Shown here: positions 53,375-63,700 of the stretch, piece by piece
How the letters are laid out: each line of letters starts with the position of its first letter
Position numbering within the stretch: the first letter of the stretch is position 1
Assembly: GCF_007751715.1 (NCBI RefSeq)
Contig: NZ_CP036292.1
Location: 2,418,001-2,482,000, forward strand
DNA length: 64,000 nt
Origin: Rosistilla oblonga
Lineage (GTDB): Bacteria > Planctomycetota > Planctomycetia > Pirellulales > Pirellulaceae
Direction: 5' to 3'
Notes under the pieces: generated by a model
Database searches by the model: none
The model's input: only the letters and a program-made list of their open reading frames with translations
Told to the model about the DNA's origin: nothing
Position numbers and translations under genes: made by a program

Positions 53375-54343
53375 ATGCTGAAGTTCCGTCGGAAACGATT
53401 TCAAGTAGCCGCTTGGTTCCTCTTGTCGATGGGGATCACATCGATCGCGCAGGGGCAAGGTGAGTGTGCCGACCCAAGTCTCGACGATGTCGTTGGCGGG
53501 TGTGAGACCACGAGGTGGAGCTTCGGTGCCAAGGCTCTGTTTTTGGAACGGACCGACGACGACAATCGAATTTTCTGGGGCCCCAACGGCAACTTTGATT
53601 CCGACGAATTCGATTTGGGATTCCAACCTGGCTACGAACTCAATGGCCGCTACAACCTCAATGACTCCTACGCGTTGACCGTGCGATGGATGAGTGTCGA
53701 TCAATGGAGCGACAGCCACCGCGACCTGGTTGGACCGGCGAGCAACGCGACCCTGAACGCTTCGCTACCGTTCACCTTTCCCGGTGTCACGTCGATCGAT
53801 GGCGTTCGCACATCCGACTTGCATAGTCTGGAACTTGGCATCAGTCGGCGGTTTACCGACGCGATCCGATTCACGGCAGGTTTTCGATACCTGGAGATCG
53901 ACGATCGGATTGGCTTTCGTTTAGACTCTTTCTCAACAACAACGATCGACACTGCGGCGCAGAACCGGCTGTACGGTGGACAGATTGGCCTGGAATCGGA
54001 ACTGTTCCGCAGTGGGAAATGGTCGCTCGACGGCTTTGGGCAGGTCGGTCTTTTCGGCAATGCCGCAAAACAATCGACATTGCTCGACACGGGACTCGTT
54101 CAGCTTCGCGATGCGGGGGACCGTGGAAAGCTCTCTTTCCTGGCAGAACTGGGGCTGAATGCACGGCGAAGCCTGACCAGCCAGCTAGATCTCGTCGCGG
54201 GCTATCAGATCATGTGGATCACATCGGTGGCCGTCGCGTCGGATGAACTTGTGCATTCGAACATCCTCGTACCGCACGGCGTCGACGCTTCCGACAGTCT
54301 CTTCTATCACGGAGCGACTGTGGGGCTGGAATATCACTATTAG
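53375..54343 (+). CDS. Predicted outer-membrane beta-barrel protein
   Basis: 322 residues from ATG 53375, beginning with a basic region and signal peptide (FRRKRFQVAAWFLLSMGITS) with cleavage near residue 28. Strand pattern of a barrel throughout, for example LTVRWMSVDQWSD, HSLELGISRRFTDAIRFTAG, LYGGQIGLESELF and a C-terminal TVGLEYHY aromatic strand. Similar in architecture to the protein at 1586-2452. Function as a pore is inferred only. An upstream in-frame ATG at 53291 would place an unlikely Cys-rich extension ahead of the signal peptide. Confidence 0.65.
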   Translation: MLKFRRKRFQVAAWFLLSMGITSIAQGQGECADPSLDDVVGGCETTRWSFGAKALFLERTDDDNRIFWGPNGNFDSDEFDLGFQPGYELNGRYNLNDSYALTVRWMSVDQWSDSHRDLVGPASNATLNASLPFTFPGVTSIDGVRTSDLHSLELGISRRFTDAIRFTAGFRYLEIDDRIGFRLDSFSTTTIDTAAQNRLYGGQIGLESELFRSGKWSLDGFGQVGLFGNAAKQSTLLDTGLVQLRDAGDRGKLSFLAELGLNARRSLTSQLDLVAGYQIMWITSVAVASDELVHSNILVPHGVDASDSLFYHGATVGLEYHY

Positions 54344-54423
54344 CCAGCCAGGGCAATTAAGCGTTTGTGCTTAGGCGAGTTGCCCGGCAAACGCTGACGA
54401 GGCGTCGTTCAAGCCAACCGGAC

Positions 54424-54554
54424 GCTAGCGGCTTGTCGGTTTAATCAGCCGGTTGGGCGTTAGCCCCGGTTCCGCTGCCACTAAACCGGGGCTAACGCCC
54501 AAACGGCTAATGCAAGGAAGCTCGTTGTGACTAAACCGACAAGCCGCTAGCGCG
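54424..54554. repeat. Long palindromic intergenic repeat, copy 2
   Basis: Inverted orientation relative to the copy at 13540-13665; the same outer (GCTAGCGGCTTGTCGGTTTA) and inner (GGGCGTTAGCCCCGGTT) arms. It lies between the convergent barrel gene and the giant dockerin protein gene, where it may terminate transcription from both sides. Smaller hairpins follow at 54618-54638. Confidence 0.85.
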
Positions 54555-54758
54555 TGTCGGGTGATACCTCAAATTAATACAAGCACTGCTTCGTTCTTCT
54601 AATCAGCCAACAGTGCACCCCCGCGGTTTCTCGCCGCGGTGTCAGCCGACATGCGGACCGGTGGCCAGATCTCTCTGCCCGGCACCATCAGCCAGCGACG
54701 GCTGACTGGTTTACCTCTCATCTCAAAACGATGCTGTTGTTTTGGGATCCTGCTCGGC

Positions 54759-57700
54759 TTAGAACAACTCGCCGAAGACAAGGTCGACAGCGTTCTCGTA
54801 CTCGTCCTTGGAGTTGGCATCTTGTTCCTGCAGATCGCTGGGGCTGTCTGGCGACTGGATTTCGACGGAGTTCGGCGAATCGAAACTCGCTGCTTTGGTC
54901 GTCTTGCTGCCTGACAGGAACGCGTCGACTGCGGCGTCGTAAAGTTCGGGACTCTCGTTCGAGGAGTCGCGATCGTCGAACTCGCCCTCCGGTGGTAGCC
55001 CGGTGCCTGCCAACGCAGCCGCTTGGTTCACGTGGTTGAGCACTTGCAGCGCGTCGAAGGGAGTGACCCGACGATCACCATTGACGTCAATCATCGATTC
55101 GCCATCGCTACTTTGGTCGGACAACGACGCATCGCTGGTCGTGTTCAATCGGTTGATCACAATCAACGCATCGATCGGCGTGATCGCCCCGTCTCCGTTG
55201 ACGTCTCGCGGTTCGGAGACGTTCTGCCAGACGCTGCGGTCCTCGACGGAGCGTAGAACAAACGTCGTGCTGGAAAATTGGACCGGCGTGCCGCGATCGG
55301 TCGCCGTGACTCGGATCGACCACTGGCCCGATTCGGGAATCGAATCGCTGTGGAAACTCTGCGACGTCGGATCGAACGACAACCAGTCGGGCAACGGCGA
55401 TCCATCGGTCAGGCGTGCGTTGTAAACGAGTGTTTGATCCGAATCGGGATCGACAAAGGAGTCGCTTGGAACGTCAAACGCAAACGGCTTGTCGACCGTC
55501 GCCGTGAAACTCGGCAGGTCGTCGGACAATTCGGGAGCTGCGTTGTCGGGAGCTGCGTTGTTCTGAGTGACGACGAGGGGAGAACCGGCGATACTCAACG
55601 GCAAGACATTGGTGACCTGCGGATTGGGAGCCAATTCAAATGCTTGGAACAGATAGTCTTGGCCCTCCATCGTCAATGGAATCGGAAGCAAGCCGGAAGT
55701 CGTCCCGTCGCTTCCACCTTCGGCCAGGGAGGCGAGGGTGGGATTCGCGATTCCCAGCGTCACCCCAAATTGCGGAAAGTAGGTTGAGCCCGGTTCGGTC
55801 CCCCAGACAAAGACGACCACTCCGTCGGGCGTAACCCCCGAAACTTCCAACCAGAGCTGTTCGTTAAGCACTTGCTGGAAGCTGATGATCGGTCCATCAC
55901 CCGAACTGGTGACCTGCAGGTTATCCAAGGGCATCGCGTCGTACTTTGGATCGTCGCTGGCGACGGTGGGTTCAATGGCAAATGTCGCGATGCCATCGTC
56001 AACGCCATCATCCTGCCCCTGGATTGTCAGCGTTTGAGGTTGATCCCAATTGGCTGGCGTAAAGGTCAGCGTCGTCGTCGCGGCAAACGGTTCGCCATTG
56101 GTGGAAACCAGTCCTTGGGTGGAGTCCGTCGTGGTCCACTGCACCGTGACCACGTCGGTCGGTTGCGATTCAAGAACGACGGTCACGTCGCTGGAACCAC
56201 CATCATCCGATACCGTTAGCCCGGCCGTCGGTTGAACAGCGATCCCCACGGTGTCGTTATCGAGAATGGTTCCCGTCGCGGTCCCCAGTGAAACGGGCCT
56301 CGAACCAAACGACGTGCCCGAGGTGAGATCGACTTGGAAGTCTTCGTCGAATTCATCGATTGCGTCCTGCACGCTGGCAACCGAGAAACTCTGTGATTCC
56401 ACGCTCCCCGCCGCAAAGGTAACCGTCTTCGCCGTGCTGTCGTAATCGACGTTACCGCCGGTCGCGGTGCCGTCGGTAACGTTGACAGTCAAACTCACAG
56501 CGGTGTCGATCGGATTGTCCAACGAAACGGTGAAGAGAGCGTTTCCGCCTTCTTCGATCGATACGTTTTCGACAGTAAACGTTGCCGAGTCGTCGTCGGT
56601 GATCGTGCCCGTTGCGGTATCGGTCGCCGTGACGTCGCGAGCACCAAGCGTCGTCGCGGTGCTGAGCGTTGCGGTGAAGGTCTCGGTCAGTTCGACAAGG
56701 TTTTCTTCAGTCGTGGCGACACTGAAAGTCTGCCCGGTTGTCGACCCGGCGGCAAACGTTACCGTTTGCGCCGCGTTGTTGTAGTCCGATCCTGTGGCGG
56801 TTCCGCCGCTGAAATCGATGTCGACAACGACGGCGGTGTCGATCGGGTTGTCGAGAGAAACGGTGAACAGAGCGTTTCCACCTTCTTCGATCGACACGTT
56901 TTCGACGGTGAAGGTTGCCGAGTCGTCGTCGGTGATCGATCCGGTTGCGGTATCGGTCGCCGTGACGTCACGTGAACCAAGCGATGTCGCAGTGCTAAGC
57001 GATGCGATGAAGGTCTCGGTCAGTTCGACGAGGTTTTCCTCGGTCGTGGTGACACTGAAAGTCTGACCGGTCGTCGAACCGGCGGCGAAGGTGACCGATT
57101 GCGCCGCGTTGGCGTAGTCCGCGGCGCTGGCGGTGCCGCCGCTGAAATCGATGTCGACCACGACCGCAGTGTCGATCGGGTTGTCGAGAGAAACGGTGAA
57201 CAGAGCGTTTCCGCCTTCCTCGATCGTTACGTTTTCTACAGTAAACGTTGCCGAATCGTCGTCGGTGATTGTTCCCGTTGCCGTATCGGTCGCCGTGACG
57301 TCGCGAGCACCAACAGCCGTCGCTGTACTGAGTGCTGCGGTGAAGGTCTTGGACAGTTCGACAAGGCTGTCTTCGGTCGTGGCGACACTGAAAGTCTGAC
57401 CGGTCGTCGAACCAGCCGTGAACGTGACCGTTTGCGCCGCGTTGTCGTAGTCCGAGCCGCTGGCCGTTCCGCCACTGAAATCGATGTCGACAACGACCGC
57501 GGTGTCGATCGGGTTGTCCAACGAAACGGTGAACAGAGCGTTTCCGCCTTCTTCGATCGACACGTTTTCGACCGTGAAGTTTGCCGAATCGTCGTCGGTG
57601 ATCGTTCCCGTTGCGGTATCGGTCGCCGTGACGTCGCGAGAGCCAATCGCCGTCGCGAGGCTGAGCGATGCGATAAAGGTCTCGGTCAGTTCGACAAGGT

Positions 57701-60700
57701 TTTCTTCGGTCGTGGCGACACTGAAAGTCTGCCCGGTTGTCGACCCGGCGGCAAAGGTGACCGTTTGCGCTGCGTTGTCGTAGTCCGATCCGCTGGCGGT
57801 TCCGCCGCTGAAATCGATGTCGACCACGACCGCGGTGTCGATCGGGTTGTCCAACGACACGGTGAAGAGAGCTGTACCGCCTTCTTCGATCGTGGCGTTT
57901 TCGACGGTGAAGGTCGCCGAATCGTCGTCGGTGATCGTTCCCGTTGCGGTATCCGTCGCCGTGACGTCGCGAGCACCAATGGCCGTCGCAGTGCTGAGCG
58001 ATGCGATAAAGGTCTCGGTCAGTTCGACGAGGTTTTCCTCGGTCGTGGTGACACTGAAAGTCTGCCCCGTCGTCGAACCGGCGGCGAACGTGACCGTTTG
58101 CGCTGCGTTGTCGTAGTCCGCGGCGCTGGCGGTCCCGCCGCTGAAATCGATGTCGACCACTACAGCGGTGTCGATCGGATTGTCCAACGAAACTGTGAAG
58201 AGAGCGTTTCCGCCTTCTTCGATTGTGACGTTTTCGACGGTAAACGTTGCCGAATCGTCGTCGGTGATCGAATAGACATGCGTCGATTGGATCGTGTTGT
58301 CACCGTCAGCATCTTCAATTCGCAGCCCCGAGGATGGATTGGTAAGACGCAACTGAACATCTTCGGACAGCTCGACCGAGTTGTCGTCGGTGATGTCCAG
58401 GGAAATCGCAACGGCTGTTGCCAGAGTGCCGTCGTAGGTCCCCGCGGGGATCGTGACGCTGGTGGGGAGAGTGAAGTCCGTGCCAAGCGTTGCGGAGCCG
58501 CCTGTGATGGTCAGGTCGATGGTTTGCGGCGTGTTGACGATCCCGTCGATCAACAACTTGGGAAGGTTGCCTCCATCGGCCTCGGAATCGCTGGCGGTCG
58601 CAACACTAAATTCGACATCGGCATGGAACCGGAAATTCGCTACCGAATCGAGTTCGCCTTGAATCAGGTACGCATCCGCTTCCCCCGTGAATCCGGCCGG
58701 GGTGACCAATGCTGCTGCGGCAGCGGTGGCGTCGGCACGCGTCTCACCGAGAATCGTAAGCGTTGCCAGTCGAAGAGTTTCACCGGCGGGGACGGTGACA
58801 TCGAAAGTCCAATAGACATTGTCGTCGATCACCTGCACCGCGGAAGGTGCCAATCTGCCGGGACCATAGATGTAGTGAATGATTGCGGGTGAACCGGTTC
58901 CATCGGCATCGTCGGTGCCGATCCAACGATCGGTGACGTCCGCGGTTGCGTCGCCGCTGGACGTGGTAAAGACGTTGGTCGCCGCGTCGGAACCGAGATT
59001 TCCGACAACCCGAACGGTCGTGGTGATATCCGCGCCCGTCGCGTTCTGCAATACTTCGATCGTGCGCACGAAGTCTTCGCTTCCGTCGGCGAGCAGGGTG
59101 ACTTCCCGCGATACCGTCAGACCGCTGAGAGCCTGTGAACCGGTGGCGACGGTTGCTCCCGAATCGGTGAGCGTTCCGGAGGCAGTCGGTTGGAAGTCGA
59201 CGCCGTCGATCTGCAAGCGGTTCAGGCCGTCGAACGCATTGTCGGGCCCCTCGATCAACTGGCCACTTCCATGGTTTGCCATGTCGATTTCAATATCCGC
59301 TCCTCCCGCGGACTCTACATCGACAACAAAATCAATCCGGAAGCTGCCGCCGGCGGCTCCATCGCCGTCACCGTCGATTGGATAGCCTGCGGGATCGGTC
59401 AACGTGTCCGCAACCACCAATCGGTAAACGCTTTCGGTGAGTCCAGCGAAGGCCAGCGTGACCGAATCGCCGTCGTAAGTCGCCGACGTGATCGTCACTT
59501 CCACATCGTCGCCGCTTCCCAACAGGCCGTCTTGCCCGACCGAAACCAGCGTAAAGGGAGCTGTCGCGGCAGTCGGGTCGACGTCACGACTGAAGTCGAT
59601 CGTCAATTCGGTTGTTCCCGAAACGATCACCCCCGCGTCCAGATCGGGAACCGTGACAGTGACCGGTTGGAAGTCCGTTACCGTCACCGTTACAGTGCTC
59701 GAAGAGGTCGCGCCGTTCTGATCACGCATCGTGTAATCGATCGCGACGGTCGCTAGTTGGCCGGCGGAAAGTTCATCAAACGCGGGGCCGGGATCAAAGA
59801 CAACCCGATTCGCAACGATGCTGACCGAACCGGCTGCGGCGGGGGAACTGGCGAGTCCGGTTGTCGAGGCGATCGATACGCCGGTCAGTAAGAAATTGCT
59901 AGGACCGTCGTCGCCATCGACATCGGTGTCGTTAGCCAGGGCGTCGATCGTGACCGGGGCACCCAGCAAAGTCGACGCCGCATCGGCCGCCGCGACCGGA
60001 TCGTCGTTCACCCCGTTGACCGTGACGGTAACCGTTGCGGAATCGGTTAGGCCTTGGGAATCTTCAATCTGATAGGTAAAGGTCACATCGACCGAATCGC
60101 CAAGATCCAGATCGTCAAAGTCGCCATCGGGATCGAATGTGATCGTGCCATCGGCGTGGTTGTTCAGCGTTCCTAACGCGGGAGCGCTTAGCGCTACGGT
60201 GAGTGTGCGATCCAGATTGTCTTCGGCATCCGAATCGACCCCATTCCCATTGTCCGCAAAGAGATCGATCAACACCGACGCATCTTCGGTCGTGCTGACG
60301 GCGTCGGGTTGGGCGACAGGTGCCGTGTTGACGACAAACAACAGTTCCACGTCATCTCCGTCCCCTCCTCGATACGTGATCCAAGCGGGACGCCCCGAGC
60401 CGAGGAAATCGCTGCTGATCGTCGCGCCTTCGGGAAGGCCGTCGAACGTCCCAGACCCGCCGGTGCGTTGGATGATCGTGTAGCGCTGGTTGCCGACCGG
60501 AGTGTAGCCGATCATTCCTGCAACGTTCAGCGCGACCCCGGTTCCAATGTCGACCGATCCGGTTGCGTCGATTTGGTCGTGAAAACCGCTGCCGTTGCCC
60601 GCACCGGAGCCATCGAGGTCGACAGTGAAGCTGCTGTTATCGGCAAGCAGCATGTCGCCGTCGGCGCTGAAAATGCCGACCGATGCACCTGGCTGCAGGT

Positions 60701-63700
60701 TACCGAACAGACGTAGCGTTTCGACAGTCAGGTCGGCGCCGGCGGTATTTGTGTCGGTGATCGCACCGTCGCTGTGGATTTCCAGCAGCTGTGCGTTGCC
60801 GGTCAGATCGATCGCCGCGTTGATCGTCACATCGCCACTGCTGGCGTCGCCGACAATCAGCCGTGGGGTCGAGATCAAATCGAGTTCGGCATCGGTCAGC
60901 CCAAGACTGTCCGCGACGTGAGTTCCCAGGCTGATCGGTCGATCCGTTTGCGCCGAAGCGATGGAAACGCCATCGGTCGATAGGATCTCGGCTTGCAAGT
61001 CGACGTCTGCCGCGTGCAGCGCGATCGAGCCATCGCCAGCATCCAACGCACCCGTGCCCAGCCCAAAACCAGACTCCTGCGAACCAAGGACCACTCGGCC
61101 ACCGCCATCGTTGGGAAGCCGAATAAATAGACTGTCGCTATTTTCATCGGCCACCACCGTCCAGTAATCGACCCCTACGTTTGTGGTGCCAATCACGCTG
61201 TTGGTGCCGGAGATTACACCGCTGATCCCCGCGCTGCCGCTGACCCAGGTCAAAGCCGCTACATCGGTCGCCGCACCGTTGTCCCAGTCGGGACTAATCA
61301 CGACAAAATTGCCGTTGGCAATCCTCGTAAGAAAGCCACTGCCGACCATATCGTCTGCCTGGGAACCGACAAGGCTGTTGGCCGCGCTGACTTCGCCGCG
61401 GACTCCCGTGCTGCCGTCACCCCAAGTAACAGCACCGGCGTTGGCGACGGTCCCGTTGGCCCAGTTGGGACTGAAGACCAGATAGTTGCCGTTGCCGAGG
61501 TCTGCGATAGAGGACCATCCCACTCGGTCATTTGCGGTGGAACCGACAAGGCTGTTGCTGGCGCTGATCTCGCCGGTGATTCCCGTGCTGCCGTCTGCCC
61601 AAGTAACCGCCCCCGCATCGGTTACCGCACCGTTGTCCCAGGTGTGACTGCCGACCACATAGTTGCCGTTGTCGAGCGCCCTCACACCCAAGCCCACTTG
61701 GTCTCCAGCCGTGGAGCCGACGAGGCTGTTCGCAGCGCTGATCACGCCGGTGCTTCCCGTGCTGCCATTACCCCAAGTAACCGCCCCCGCATCGGTTGCT
61801 GTGCCATTGTCCCAATACTGGTTGTGGATCACAAAATTGCCGTTGCTGAGCGCCGTCAAATCGGACCGCCCTACATTGTCGTCGGCCGTGGAACCGACGA
61901 GGCTGTTAGCAGCGCTGACGATGCCAATCGTGCCGGTGCTACCGTCTCCCCAAGTAACCGCTCCCACGTCGTCTGCCGTATCGCTGTCCCACAAATGACT
62001 ACTGACGACATAGTTGCCGTTGCTAAGCGCCAGTACATTGGAGAATCCCACTTGGTCATTCGCGGTGGAACCGACGAGGCTGTTAGCCGTGCTGACCACG
62101 CCGCTAATTCCGGTGGTGCCGTCGCCCCAAGTAGCCGCGCCCACATCGGCCGTAGCTCCGTTGTCCCAATCGGAGCTGGAGACGACATAGTTGCCGTTGC
62201 TGAGCGGCGTCACCCCGGCGTTGCCGACATAGTCATACATATTGGAACCAACGAGGCTGTTAGCGTCGCTGACCACGCCGGTAATTCCCGTGGTGCCGTT
62301 GCCCCAGGTAACCGCGCCCGCATTGTCTGCCGCTCCGTTGTCCCAGCGGGGGCTGGCGACGAGATAGTTGCCGTTGCTGAGTTCCGTCACGCCGTAACTG
62401 CCGACTGCGTCATACGCCGTCGAACCGACGAGGCTGTTGCTGGCGTCGATCACACCGCGGACTCCCGTGCTCCCATTGCCCCAAGTTACCGCCCCCGCAT
62501 TGGTTTCTGTGCCATTGTCCCAATAGTAGCTAACGACAACGTAGTTACCGTTGCTAAGAGCCGTGACGTTGCCGTTGCCGATGTTGTCAGACGTGTTGGA
62601 ACCGACAAGGCTGTTGCTGGCGCTGATCTCACCGCTGACTCCCGTGCTGCCATCGCCCCAGGTAACCGCTCCCACATTGAAATCCGTCCCGTCATCCCAT
62701 AATGGTGACTGGACGACATAGTTGCCGTTGCTGAGCGGCGTCACCCGATGCAAGCCCAGCATGTCAAAATCGCGGGAACCGACAAGGCTGTTGCTGGCGT
62801 TGACCTCACCCTGGACTCCCGAGCTGCCGTCCCCCCAGGTAACCGCCCCAGCATTGGTCGCTGCACCGTTGTCCCAGAGGGAACTGCGGACGACATAGTT
62901 ACCGTTGCTTAGTTCTGTCACGCCGCTATTGCCGACGCTGTCATCCGTCCGGGAACCGACGAGACTGTTGCTGGCGCTGACCGCGCCGCGGACTCCTGTG
63001 CTGCCGTCGCCCCAGGTCACAGCCCCTGCGTCGATCGCCGCACCGTTGTCCCAGAGGAGACTGCGGACGACATAGTTGCCGTCGGTAAGCACTGTCAAAT
63101 ACTCGTCGCCGACGTTGTCATCCGCCGTGGAACCGACCAGACTGTTGCTGGCGCTGACCACGCCACTGATTCCAGTGCTGCCGTCGGCCCAGGTTACCGC
63201 ACCGGCGTTGGTTGCCGCACCGTTGTTCCAATGCGGGCTTTGGATCACATAGTTGCCGGTGGCAATCGCCCTCACGCCGCCGCTACCGATCCGGTCATCG
63301 TCGCCAGATCCTAGCAGCGTGCTCAGTAATTCCCCTGTCTGACCGTTAAAGAGATAGACAGCGCCTGCGTCGTTGCCGCCAGCGTCATCATAGGGGGAGG
63401 TGACGACGACGTTGCCCGACGTCAACGGCACAACGGTGGCACCAAATTGATTGCCGGTGGCTGGGTTGGGATCGACAAACTGAGCCAGCGCCATCGCGAG
63501 TGTCAGCGTGCCGCTGCCATCCCCATCGCTATCGGCTTTTAAGGTCTGCAGGCCGCCGTTCGAAAGCAGGGGAGCCGCGATGGTGATGTCGTTTGTTGCA
63601 TCGAGCGAAATCGATCCGCCGCCGGTCTCGATCGAAGCCTCTGTGTTGATCGTGTCGGAAGTGATCGCCAACTGTTTGTCAGCCAGCGAAATCGAACCGT

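Noticed and set aside
57099-58892. 597-codon open frame on the plus strand, with several similar repetitive frames nearby
   Set aside because: It is antisense to the Calx-beta repeats of the giant protein; the Arg/Asp-rich repeats (VVGDRSRCGIGRRDV) mirror the coding repeats and have no domain.
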